Below are positions 39,401 to 52,923 of a DNA stretch of 64,000 nucleotides, in pieces. The notes under the pieces are model-generated. The model worked only from the letters and a program-made list of their open reading frames with translations. It was not told where the DNA came from and made no database searches. How positions within the stretch are numbered: the first letter of the stretch is position 1; the number at the start of each line of letters is the position of its first letter. The position numbers and the translations under genes are program-made. Source of the DNA: Rotaria macrura (lineage: Eukaryota > Rotifera > Eurotatoria > Philodinida > Philodinidae); the NCBI GenBank assembly GCA_900239685.1, contig OENT01000042.1:1-64000 (forward strand). Direction: 5' to 3'.

Positions 39401-42400
39401 GATGTTTCTAATTTGTAAAACGTATCAATTTTCTTTCTCGTATATTAAAAATATCTATATCATTCTCATTTTTGTAGTCTCAAGAAGAAGAGAAAAGAAA
39501 ATAATCTAGAGAAGCAGTAAACTTTCATACTTTATATAATTATTAACGGAGGAAAACGTGATTTACTTCGCATATTCTTTTTTATTCGAATTTGAATAAG
39601 ATAGTTCAAGTGGAAAGAAAAAGGAGGAATAAATAATACTTAGTAAATATTCATCGGAGTAAAAAAAAGAAGTAAATTGCTTGGCTTAATTTTACTCGTT
39701 TATATGAAAAAGTTTCTTATAAAATTCGATCTGTCACACCACACTTAATCGTCAACGATCGAACAAGAATATAAATATATATAATGTATCGATTACATAA
39801 GAATTTAACAGGAAATTAGTATATCAATATATTAACACATCCATAGGTCGAAGTTAAATACAAATTTTCAAACCAGAAGAAAATCTAAAAATATCTACCT
39901 GCTGTCGTTGTTGTCGATCGATCGTATTTGTCTCTGATATAAGAACGTCAAAAAAAAAAAGAACCGAATGAGAAAAAGAATAAATAGGCTCACTCTGTAT
40001 CCCTTTATCTTTCTTGATGAAAAAAAATACTGGGTAATCTTTTATCTATATAATATAACATGATATAATACTTATATCAAATAGAAGGATTTTCATTTAG
40101 TTATGACTCCCTAAAGAATGTATTGTCTCAACTATGTCAAGCATAAGTTTAATGAAAATTCTATACTCTGAAAAACCAAACAGAAATTCGAATTAGGTTT
40201 GTCTTCTTCAGCCTATAGTGAATAATAATATTGAGAGAATAACAAGAAAAGTATGGTTGTTAATTGCGAGAATTAATCGTACGATTTCAGAGAACATACT
40301 AGTGAAGAGAAGAAAACAACATCTAAACTATACTCAGTTGCAGACTACATCTATTGTGTATGTATTAGCAGATAAAAAGGATTCTTGCCTTAATATGATC
40401 GAAAAAGAGAACCGACTTTCTTCTGTTTTATGAAGATTTACAAGCGGATTTTATTCACCATTTCTTCTAGTTTCTTTATGATCTTTGTTATAAAAGTAAG
40501 AAAAGAACAACTATTATAAATCATCGAAAGTACATTCTCTTACATTCACAATATAATAAAAATATTTCCTAGAATAAAATGAAAAATGTTCTTCTAAGTG
40601 AACATTAAAATAAGCCGACTGTGAATCCATGTTGTATGAATTGGACATTGATATGTTACTTTTATAGATTTCTTAATGATATCATCTATAGTTTTATTGA
40701 GTAGTATTAATCATAATCTCTTTCGTTGATAATAAATTATTCAAATAGAAAACTCGATGAAACGATGTTACCATTGTTATCATTTGTTTTCATGCTGTTA
40801 CACTCCTTATTATCTCCGTCGCTATTTTCCTTCTCGTTTTCTATTTATATTTTTTATCGAGATTCCCTTTTTCTTCTCAAGCTGGATATACTGTTTATGA
40901 GTACGATTCCATCAGCATTAAGCAGAGTGTTAGGGAAAATAATACTAAACTGTCAATCAAATGCTATCATCATCTAATAAATATTAATAACCCTCATGAT
41001 TTCTTGATAGCTTGACTTAATATTCACATTACAGTTTAGTGTTTTTCAATGGATTTGAGTTTGTCTATTAGAGAAAAGAAGAAAAAAAAAGTAGATGATC
41101 CGTTATATATGTCAAGGTCTTTAAAGAATCTATTGTAAAAATGACCTTATCATTGAGATTGTGTTTGCAGTCAAGAACACTCAACATATCGTTCTATGTC
41201 ACTAAAGACTGTTAAAATGTATTCTTTGCTTTAATTAATAAAGAAGTAATAATTGGTACAAAAAGGAATCTAAAAGAAATAAGCAACTGTTCTGGATGTA
41301 AAAAAATAAGGTTTTAGCTACAGTAGCTTAGTACATTACTGATGTTTGATGATAAGAAATTGTCAGCTAGTATATGTAGCAACGAGTATGCTAAATGCGA
41401 CAGAAATGTTGTTTTCTTCTATTCATATCTGATATCATACAATATAATATGTTTCAATGTTGTATTCTTTGTTGCTTTAGGTTTTTATACTCATTAACAA
41501 TATGAGGAAACTAATGTTTAGTTTTGAATTTCTGTTTTCTCAGATAGATGAACATTAATGAAGTTCTTATTCATAAAGAAAATGAAATGCGGAATGTCTG
41601 TGTGACAAAAATTTACACTATGAAAGTGATGAATAAAGAAAATCTATATAGGTGCTTAAGTTTCTTGACACCATACTAGTTCATTTTGTACTAAAAACAA
41701 GTCAGATGTTGTCGGTTGAACGCTGGAGAAAAACGAATAATTTATTAATGAAACATTGATTGTAAAAAGAAGATTCGATTTTTATTTTATGTCTATTTAT
41801 TTACTCGTCAAGTAGGATATTAGAAGAATGGCAATAATCTTTTCTCACACTCCTCGACTCCATTCATTAAGTATGGAAAAAAACAAAATTATGATCGGAT
41901 GCTCTTATTTCATTAAATAGTTATACATCATTCTTCCTAACAACAATCTCTGTTTTAATTGATTCATGTCATTCTTTAATGAGGTATTAAAAAACCAATT
42001 AGAACTAAAAGCCGAAGTATTTCTGAATTCTGATAACTTCTCACATATTCACATGCATATATTTAAAAATGTCTTCTCATTGCAATTCATCTCTCATCGA
42101 TGGGTACTAGTCAATAAAACGAATATAAATAATATGTCTCTCGAAAAACTAATCTTATCAGGTGAATTTTTCCTTTTTTAAACTCATTAATCGCTTTCTT
42201 TTCACTTGAATCTTGGTAAATCAGCTGGTGTTCTCACCTTTTTTCAATGCAATAAATATCACTAATTCAACAACTGCAATTTACGTCTTGTATGTAATCG
42301 ATTGTATGCTCGTGTAGGGCATCATACGAAGTTATATTTTGACACACTTCTTTTTAATCCTATTTAATACAACAGTATAGGTCTCATGAAAGACACAATC

Positions 42401-42690
42401 TATTGCAGAAAAAAACCATCTGACAGTTTCCTTCTATGTAATTTTTGTTGTTCTATAGTAATAGTAATTCACTTTTCTATTCGACAACGCATTAGAGAAA
42501 TTAGTCGACGGCAGCATACTCATGGAACGTTAATTCTTTCAGGTTAAATATACATGCTCGTAAACGATTGTTTTGTATTATTCTCTCTGTTTCAACTTGA
42601 ATTAAGCGTATGATACCGATCTTATCTCGATGAATTCCTAACGTTAGAATATTTTATTCATCGTTTGTTTCATAACAATGATTAGCTACG

Positions 42691-43032
42691 TACCCAAGCT
42701 GACAAGAATTTGGCACACACGCCCATAAATAACACGCAACCAACGCGTTTGTTGTGTAAAATTTTCGCTTTTTAATTGTGAAAACGCCACAAACTTCAGA
42801 AATTGAGCTTTTACACGCATTGTTTCTAAAGTTCTGAATACGTCTGGAATAAGAGTTCGTGTGAACGCTCAATTTCTGAACTTTGTGGCGTTTTCAAAAT
42901 TAAAAAGCGAAAACTTTACACAACAAACGCGTTGGTTACGTTTTATTTATGGGCGTGAATGGCTGGCGATCGCGGTTCTCGTTTGATGCATGCGTTTAAA
43001 TACGTGTTTCTAAATTCTTGTCTGCTTGGGTA
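42691..43032 (+). repeat. Foldback (inverted-repeat) element
   Basis: The inner arms (about 42718-42817 and 42859-42957) are complementary over about 90 bases with a few mismatches and small indels, starting CACGCCCATAAAT on the left and ending ATTTATGGGCGTG on the right. Pairing resumes outside with TACCCAAGCTGACAAGAATTT (left) against its near complement ending CTTGGGTA at 43032; the right arm holds about 50 extra unpaired bases. The loop is about 40 bases. No coding frame and no clear target duplication. It is probably a non-autonomous DNA transposon. Confidence 0.8.
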
Positions 43033-46000
43033 GTGTTCGGTATGATAAAATATATGTGCAATAGTTCGTCTTGTACACTTACATGCGCAAGTAGTTACAA
43101 CCATAAAATATATGAAATGTCTTTTAATAGCTTCCAGCAAACGTATGTTTCAAAACTAACATTAAAAGATAATCAAATGTATGATCCATAAAAAACTGAG
43201 AATGTACTTCGATGAGTGCTTGCTATGATATTATCACTCATATTCGACGACATGCATTCGTATAAGTGGCTATCGTTCGCTTTCATATTGTCTACTTTTA
43301 GTTGCAATAAAGTTTATCATATCAAGTACCAGTTTTCAGAATAGCTTTTACATGTTCTACTTTATCGCACTTCACGATTTTGATTTCGAAGTGAAAATGT
43401 ATCACTGATATAAGAAGTACTGACGGCACATAAACATCAAGACAAGATTATAGGGGTACAGAAAAAGAAAAAACCTTTGTCGACTAAGATATTGTTTTTC
43501 CTTCTACTTTTATTCTATATGTGTCACATATTGTAAACGGTCGAAAGAAGTATTGGACTCTACATATAAAAAAAAAAGCAAAACAAAACATCATCAATAA
43601 TTCTCTCAATTTATCCAACTCGTGTCAAAGTCATTAAATCATTTAACTAAGTGTTCTTTTGTGAAGTACATCTCATACATGAATGAAATAGCAACATGAT
43701 TTAGACACTATAAATTCTTCAAACATACCGAATCGTAATTGTATGAAGAAAGGAAACTAGTAATGAAAATTGATGACTTCCATGAATTTTTTTTGATAGG
43801 TATTTAAAATTCATTCGTCGTTTGTAATGAATACTTATCATATGTTTTTTTTATCAATAAAAACTTGTGTGTATTTTTGCTACAGTTAAATATTGCTTTC
43901 TAATTTCATTTTGTATAATTATACCTTTGAAAAAATCATTCAACGATGAATAATAGAAGATGGTTAAATAAGTAGTGGTTTCGGATTTTCCATGATATAC
44001 TACAATGCATGTTTTTTCACCAAGAATGTTAATGATACTATGAAGGAAGATTTCCTTTTCTACTTACGCCCACTAACCATCTAACCAGGCACGAGAGAAC
44101 GATGACACTTGGAAAAATATGTGAAGAAAAGGAAAAACAACCTGAGATAATGGCATCAAGAGACGGAAACGTGTAGAAAATTCCTTAAAGCAAAAAGAAC
44201 GAAAGAAAATATCTTTTGACTGATGATATTATCAACTGTCATCGAGGACAGACGCACTCTTCTACTTGTTCACACGGATATATTTCAATAATTAATATTC
44301 AAGGATCAATCATTTATCGAATGAATTGAATTTTTAAACGAGTAAATTAAAATAATACAGTCATTGATATTTTAATATGATTTGTGAACAAATTATTTAT
44401 TTATTAGTTTCGTAATTAGTATACTGATTTCAATAGTGCATGTGACATGTTCATTAATATGCTATCTTTTATGACAAATCGAACATCAGAGAAAAAAGAA
44501 TGGAACTTGAGTGTTGATCCGACAATTGAAAATACTATAAAGATATTCATCATGCATGACGATGGTGTCATTAAGTTTCATGCATGAACAATGTCAGAAG
44601 AGCATTGCCAAGAAAATCTAACATTAACTGCTAGACGATTGAGATTTTAAAATAAGTAGTTTTAATTCTAATTGTCAAAGTCAAAACTGGAAATTCGTTT
44701 GAAATTTGATTCTCGAAAAAATTCAATTTTTATCTCACTCAGACGAAATCTAATTCAGATAATGTTGTGCTTCTTGCCATGGAGATATTTCTGTTGTCCG
44801 CTAAAATGATTGCATACATGCAAAATATTGAACTATTAAGGTATTTGAATTATAGATGTAGTCATCGTCATCGAGAATTTGAACAGAGATTTGCCTTGTT
44901 TTTTTTCTTAATCATTGAATAGAGTTTGTCGAGTTGAATAGAAACATATTTTTAATGTTAGCTTATGAAGATCAGACTGTAAGCATTATTAGAAATATTG
45001 TTAGCTGAGATCGTTGTAAATTACTATTTTTTAAAATCCTATTTGAAATAATCTAGTGTTAGTAAATTTCTGTTTAAATGTTTCAGATTTAGAATTGAAA
45101 GATCTCTTTCAAAAGTGAAATAGTCAAGTGTCACTGAAATAGATCTACCATGACGTCAAGTATTAGAAAAAGTGTTGTTTATTTTTTCGAAACTTCATTC
45201 AGAATAGTTTGCTGTTATTTTTATCGATCAATTTAAACTCAATATATCTTTATTTGAAATTAAAATAACTTTCTCAATGGAAAATTGGCAACTGCCTTCA
45301 TACGACGTACATACAAGAATTTAACACCCTCTCAAAAATCGATCTTGGCTCAGGAACGTTCGAATTGCAGGAAACTTACCGCATATGCTAGGCTTTGTAT
45401 GAAGAGGTTATGGTTAAATTTTCAGCCCTCTATCATGATACTTAGCTGAGATACAGACCTGACAAGGATCAAAAATAGCAAATTTGGCAACCCAAATTTC
45501 TCGGTTTAGTTTCATGATATAAGGAATCACGAATTTAATGACTTCAAAAATGCAGATTAAAATTAAAACATCCTATGCAGCTGGACTGAGAAATTTTGGA
45601 TGCACTTTTTTGAAAACGAAGAAGATGTTTTCGATGCTTGAGAATTTTTGACGAAAATTCAATTTTTTTTTAAGAAGGCTTCCTGAAATCATCAAAGTTT
45701 CCGGCAAAATAGAGGTTTTGTGTAAAAACCTATAGTAATTGTGAAAGAGCGAAAAACGCGCTAACTTTTGATGCATTTATCTTAATTTCGAAATTTTTCC
45801 GAAAATTGACATTTTTGAGCCGTGGGGAGGTCTTAACTAGAGTCGGAAATCATATCAAGTTCAAAGTCCATATATTTTAAGTATTCCTGATTGAAACGAT
45901 TGAGATTGTCAGTTTTTGGATTCGAAAATCGATCGGATCTGAAAAGAGATATGCTCGAAATTAGAAAGGATTTGATATATGGTGCCTATTAGCGCGATGT

Positions 46001-49000
46001 CGGAAAGATAAAACTAAAGATCTATTTATGATTCAAGAATACAATGACTAATTAATATCTTTCTACGAATCACAGACCTCATGGTGTTATTTAGACATCT
46101 CCATCGAATGATAGATGAGTATGAAAATATCAAAAGCTAATTGCAAGCTGGTTAATGATGGATGGAAATTATAGGAAGTCGTACTATGTAAAATAAAGCA
46201 AAATTAGGAATTTCTAGTTGCTAAAATTTAATCAAAGTAGACTAAATCGACTCATTCAAGTTGTTACATAATACCGACAATTGATCCAACAAGCAATACA
46301 GATAGAAATTGTCTAGGTCTGCGAAAGCCGATAATTAACTTAAAACTTGTTCGAAAGACGTTAATATTCTATTTCATAACAATTTTCTACTATGATTAAT
46401 TTGAACAATGAGAAAATATCTTTATTTTTCAATAGTAGACTTAAATCTGTATCATGATACTGATATTTCTAAGTCATCGCTTGCGACATTACTTCTTTGA
46501 AAATAAAATCATTTTTCTTTGTCTAAAATAGTGCTTATCAATTTTCGGTAGCAATTGTTTGGAAGGTGAACTAAGTTCGAGAATATTTAAAATTAGAAAA
46601 TTTGATTCTACGATTAATATATACTTCTTTTGAGTGTTGGTCGAAAGTAGCAAAACAGAAACATATGATTAATGAGTTGCCTTTATTCAACGCAGCGAAC
46701 GATATCTCAAATAGCAGAGTTTTAAATGAACTATTTTCTGAAGTCATGTTTGGAATATATTTTTTATTTCGTTCATCATATCGTAATGTCGTATGTTTCC
46801 TGTTCCGACGTTTCTACTAATCTCCGTCTTCTGTATTTGTAATCTGTGTATGCTTAAGAATATATTGCCTAGAATGACAAACAAGGAACAGATGTAGTTA
46901 ATTTAGAGAAGAGCATAAAAACAGAATTAGTACAAAATACGATCGAAAGCAGCACGATAAACAACTACTATAGCAACGTTGCAAATACGAGTGTAAAATA
47001 TATCCTCACATGTTTAGTTGTCATCGACAGGATTGATGTTTGATTAGAAAGAAGATCTTGTTTGGTAAAATTATAACAAGAGTAATGATTTTATAAAATA
47101 GTTCTTTGTATTAATTGTGTAACTGGCTTGTTGGTTAGGATCACATGAGATATTCAATATGAAGTCATTGAACTAAGTATTTGGTAATGACTGTTCTTTG
47201 AAATTCGAATTAAAGTATGCTATCAAGATTGGACCTACTCGGGAAAAACGGATATCTCGAGCTATACTTTTTAAAATTTCCTCTCCATACTCTTTCTCTC
47301 TCTTCTCGTACTTTTGATACGATTTGAATTCATGCATGTTTTTCATACGGGAATAATTTTGTCTCGAGGCAAAGATGAACAAGCTTTCATAACGATTAGT
47401 TTTGAAGCATGTTAATTTCGAATCTAGTCATATACAGTAGCGATTATTCGTTGTAATAATGATAGTGTGATAATTAATATCAAAGATGTTTTCATCATAC
47501 AATCGTTCTATTGACGTGTAGTGAGTAATGAACTTATAAAATTTGTATGAGAGAGAGAGAGACGAACTCTCATGTTTACAGACGAATATACAACAACAAT
47601 GGATTCAACAATCTATGACTAATTTGACTTCAATAACATCTTAAATGAAGAGACTGTAGGTTTCTCAATTAAAAACTAAAACATCATACTATCGAGCAGA
47701 GTAACATAGGTTTTGCGAAACTTGATAAGATGCACGGAAAATTGTTAAAATGGTGTACACGTGTAGATTGATTTCAATCAAATACATGATCATAGATAAG
47801 TAATAGTGTTTGATGAATGATACTATGTCGAAAGTTTGAGACTTTTATTCGTTCGATTATGTTAATGTTTGCCATTTTCCAAATTGATTCGTACTCCTCT
47901 TGATCACTCTGATAATTTTATATATGTAAAGGAATACTTTAGATGTTCATTTTTCTTTCATCATTCCTTAGCCTGTTAGTTGCTTAAGATACTTTGTTGG
48001 TAAAAATTACCAATATGAATCGCATACAAGGAAATGAAAGTTTCAATTGAATAGACGTTCTTCTTTTTTTCAAACCCGAGTACACTCACGGGTAGAAAAG
48101 CGGATCTTAGATCTCAAGATTCGCCAACATTAACTTTGCCAATTGATATAGTTGCTGCTTTTCTGTCATCTTCCATATTGTAGCAGAATACTTCGAGCTA
48201 CTTGTCTCCGATCGGAGAATATGCAAATTTCTGCATATTGACTTTTTCATACTGACGGAATACATTGGTCATTCATTTCAAGTACAAGACATTACGGTTT
48301 TGTATCCTATTTCAGAAATGATTCATTGATATTATTTCATTCGAGCGCTCATATGAAAGTCCTTTTTAAGCAATTTAAATTCATACTACAGACCAAATGA
48401 GCATTACCTAAAAAAAATATTCACATTTTATACTTTCAACTATTTCACAACAATTACCAAGATTTAGTTTTTTCACAATACATACTCGGTTTGGTTAACG
48501 ATGAGTGTATTGATGCATCATCGTAACTATGAAAGCCGGAAAAAAATAAGTCTTGGTAAATTGTTATTTTTCTATCAAACACCGTCCACGTGAAACAATC
48601 GATTGTAATTAATGGAAAATATCATGCTTAAGGTTATACATAATCTAAAGAAGACGTATTGTCATTTTACACGAATTATCGAAACTATTTCAATCGACGA
48701 GACATTAGAAGAAAAACAGTTGACATACAGACTATTATTTAATACACTGCATGCCCTAATTCATAGGATGGTTTTTTGAATTTACACATCGTTTTTAATT
48801 ATTTAGAAGATGATCAAATTCTTTATGAACAATTTCTATCGCCGCTATGTTGTATTTTTGAGATGTCGATCGTAGAAATTATTATAATCATACTAATGAT
48901 TGTTCTTGAACATATACTCTGAAAAGCTCATGGAACAAAATTATATTAAACAGATTCATTCATTCATTCATTCATAGGATAAACAGTAGGGAAAAGACAA

Positions 49001-52000
49001 GAAATACATGATTGTAAACAGGAGTATACAAGGTGAACGGAGAGTTATATATCTGCATCTATGCAAATGTTTCTTTTTGAATTCAATCTCTCGATAGATA
49101 GAATTACAAAATTGTACACAGTTAATGATGAAACATGGATTGCTAGAATATTAAAGCAACAAAGTTCAATTAGCTGAAGAACTGAAGTTTCGACGACGAG
49201 ATGCACAAATGCTTTCCACCGAAATTATTTCTCGAGCATCTTCTTATCTAAAAACAATACGGTAGTTCGTCCAATTACTATTGATAGTATAGTCTAGACC
49301 GGCTAAAATTTGATATATACAGAGTTCAATTGTTATTTGACCAAATGTTTGAGTAGAAATATGGAAACAAGTTTTAGTATGACTCATATCATATTCATTG
49401 ATCGAAGCTACATTCATTGTCTTAACACTCCGTTGCTATCTGATAATCGTCCGTATATCATCGAACCTTTTCATAGTTTTTTCTATTGTAAAACCCATGG
49501 TCAATTATTGATGACAAAAACTCAACAAGAGGACTTGTATCAAATATTTGTAATTATTTAATTGATCAATCGAATTATTATTGAACATAGAATATTCAAT
49601 CTTGAAACAACTAACTGATAAACATAATCGTTTCAGAACTAAGCACTTCGATTTCTCAGTAATAACACAGCAATATTTCTCATGATTTTCGAAGAATACT
49701 ATTTGAAATCGTTTTTCATTTTTAATTCTGAGAAAATTTTCGATATCATCTTCCATTATAAACAATACCTACGTGTAAAATTTCTATCTTACTTGTTCTA
49801 ATGAATTATTTAAAAGTTTCATCATTTTTTCATCGACAAACTTCTATTCATAATTAAACTTCTAATTGAAAATAGCCAAGTTAAGATAAATTTTTTTCAT
49901 GTCGAAATCAGAAAAGATTTTCTCTCATTAAAAATCATATATCTACACCGAGTTAGAATGCAAACATAAAAACTACACACGGGTAAACTCAGCTTAGTTT
50001 TAAAATCGTACACGAATCGTCTATCTGACGGTTCATACATATTTTGTTTCATTTTGCATAGGTACATTGCAGTACTCTCTATGAATTTTATTTTTAAACT
50101 AGATACTTTGTGAAACATGATCTAAAAACGAGTGTTAGAAATAAATAATTGAGTGATACATTGATGAACAAGTCTGTATTTAGTATTTCTTAAGTAAATC
50201 ATTGATAACCCATCACGAACGACTGCAAGGAAGTATCAGAGGTGATGCATAATTAACATCTCATTGAAATATAGATGAAGTATTTCCCTATTGATGTGCT
50301 GCGCTGTGTAAATTAAACAATGAGAAGCGAAATGCTTTCCAAAGCACATAGAAAAAAGCCCAGATTTTAGTTGATTAGAAACTGTGAGTATATTGTGTTT
50401 CGCATCTTCATTCAGTATAAAGTATATAGACCTTACGTTACTAGATAAAGTGCCAGTCCTATCCGAATTTCAAACTTTTTTTGGAAGTTGGAATTGTATC
50501 GGAATCGTTAAATGTGATAGTTTAAGAATCGAAATCAGAATCGACCGATCCCTAATGAAAACATCTTGAAATTAAGAAGCTTTAGAATATGATATGTACA
50601 AGTTTCATTTTATCTTTTTATCGATAGTAGCGTACTCTGAAGTATTTAAAAAGCTTATCGTGTACGAGTAGATGAAACTTATCAGTTAGTCTAAACCGAT
50701 TATAACGTTAATTGAAATCAACTAGTGACACTAAAGTGTCGATAATGTTAAATATCGATGAATGTGTTTATCAGATGAGGTAACATTGATTATATGCTTG
50801 TTACTATGATAATCTATAGGAATCGTTTTGTAAAAAAAAATGACTTTTATTTCTTAGCGTGCACAATCGTATGAGTTTGTTTTCGTCTATTTACTATAAG
50901 TCTACCGCATGACATACGAATCTCAAGTAGAAAATTAGTATTGTTCAAAGATTTAATCGAATTATTGTGACTTTGACAATTGCCAATGATCTTGTTTTCT
51001 TTTAAATTTCAATATACCTAACATAGCTGAATGAGTTTGCATTTGTTTGAAGTGATAATTGGAAGGAACGTATAGCTGATATATGTATATATGCCTAATC
51101 AGCCAGATTTATCAACTATTAAAGTAAAGAATAGAAGAACAAAATACACTTGATTAGTTTTTCTTTTTTCGACAAATTTGCAAATTGAACAATAATAGAC
51201 AATCTAACTAACATTCAAATTCATATTTATCTAGCCGCGGGCATGTTTCACTGTACGTATAACATTATCAAGATAATCAATGATTGAAATATAATGGTAA
51301 ATTTTATTTAACGAGATACATACGAATATAATCTCTATAGACCTAAAAGAATGTTCCAACTGAAAACAACTATATCACTTACTACTGTATAAAGATAAAA
51401 AAAGTTGACAAAGTTTTTAACACTACGACTGATATTCATATGAATGTAACACTATGACCTGCTCATGGATACCAACCAGTCCATGATATCGAACGATTCG
51501 TGAGTAGATAAAAATCAAAGCAAAAAAACAAACGAATTTCTATCACACTCTTATAGTGACTAAGGCAGAGATATGGTGCGTGTTTGTGAAAAGATTACAC
51601 TAACAGTTACATTTTTTACGACTCAACTATAAGATATTGAACGTTTTTATTGTGTCTATAAAGTGTATATGTTAATTCTTTGCTGTACGTGTGTTTCATC
51701 ATTGATAATATTATCCATACTGTTAATACTTACTATTGAATTTCATAAACAATTGTTCTACATTCACCATCGCCAATCATATAAAGTAATTACTGACCCA
51801 TGAAATATTAGATATTAATTGAACCGAAATTTACGAACGTATGAATTTTGAAAATTTCCATTAAACTACACAAGACAATAAAATTTTTGATTATATACAT
51901 CATTTAATCTATTTACATTTTTATTTGAAATACATTTTGTTTTCTTTTTTGTTTACGAATTCTAGTTGAAATTATTCGGTAAAACAACAAAAAATAATTA

Positions 52001-52103
52001 TTCTTAATATGACTTTCATACGTTTCGTATAAAAAGAAAAACAAAAAAACTAAAGACAGAAAATGAAAAAAAAACAAAATTAGTTCACTTTGTTTTCAAA
52101 TAG

Positions 52104-52625
52104 TTAAATTTTACGATCAAAATTTTTACTAAACAATATAAGAGCTATGTACACAATAATTACAATGAAAAACGAACATAAATAACAAACTAATGCACTA
52201 TACATCTGTCGACGAGCTCTTCTTGCAGATGTATTTATGGTTGGATAAAACATACCGAAATAATTTGAGGGTGTCGAATAAGTATTTTCAATAATGGACG
52301 ATGAAAGTGACTCAAGCGAAACAGCTAAATGACTTTCAATCTGACTTGATGTCTCTGACTGAAAATGGAATTTATTCATGTTTAAAACTAAATACATATT
52401 ATGTATAAATTTTCTTACACATTCTTTCTCTTGCCAAACTTTTCGACATATAGGACAATCTAATTTTTTCATAGTAAACCATTGCATTATACATTCATGA
52501 CAAAATTCATACCGATGATCACAATTAATTATCGGAATATCAACTGATGTTTTTTCCAAGCAAATACAACATATTTTGTTACCATTCTGTTGATTAAGTG
52601 ATGTTAACGAAACCGTCCCATTCAT
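52104..52625 (-). CDS. Small RING-finger protein with C-terminal membrane anchor
   Basis: A probable E3 ubiquitin ligase of an endomembrane. From ATG 52625 the protein has a RING near residues 19-62: C-C-I-C, then C-D-H, C-H-E-C-I-x2-W and C-P-I-C, i.e. a C3HC4-like set with four residues between the His and the next Cys rather than the usual two. A Ser-rich linker follows, then one hydrophobic helix (ALVCYLCSFFIVIIVYIALI) and a short basic tail. A 60-base GTAAG...TTTCAG intron (52418-52359) lies in the frame without a stop, so spliced mRNA gives 153 residues and unspliced 173. It sits about 300 bases downstream of the otopetrin stop on the same strand. Substrates are unknown. Confidence 0.8.
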   Translation of the reverse strand: MNGTVSLTSLNQQNGNKICCICLEKTSVDIPIINCDHRYEFCHECIMQWFTMKKLDCPICRKVWQEKECVRKFIHNMYLVLNMNKFHFQSETSSQIESHLAVSLESLSSSIIENTYSTPSNYFGMFYPTINTSARRARRQMYSALVCYLCSFFIVIIVYIALILFSKNFDRKI

Positions 52626-52923
52626 TCTTGAACATTAAAATAAATGTTGCTCGAACGACTCGTTTGCTTAGACGTTGGACTGACCTTTTTCCATTTTTTT
52701 TCTCTCTCTCGTTCCTTCTATTCATGTTGCTCTCAGCTGATCACGTGAACACAGAAAAAAAGATAAGTGTCTCGTCATAGTGACCAATGCCTTTTCTTCA
52801 TTAACAAAAGAACGCTGAAGTTCATGGGTACATGTATATACATATATATATGTATGGTATGTACATGTATGTGTAAAATAGTCATCAGAAGAATAGAAAG
52901 TAAAAAGAGAGAAGTTCAATCAT

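Larger units (their letters stand above)
39241..52103. other. Gene-poor region, about 12.9 kb
   Basis: Between the PKA start and the RING gene stop I find no exon series, no RNA gene and no frame with a recognisable domain on either strand. Open frames here are under 90 residues and look random. It contains a (TA)n tract near 39376-39400, the foldback repeat at 42691-43032, a stretch at about 45.3-45.95 kb with different texture (possible old repeat), an (ATTC)n tract near 48957-48975, and a 14-base perfect palindrome at 48205-48218. Confidence 0.5.

Noticed and set aside
45300..45960. Stretch of different texture in the desert
   Set aside because: It looks like old repeat DNA, but I found no inverted ends, duplication or second copy in the window, so it is not listed as an element.
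49310..49561. 83-residue plus-strand frame in the desert
   Set aside because: No domain, no splice partners and average composition; the antisense strand has an equally long random frame.
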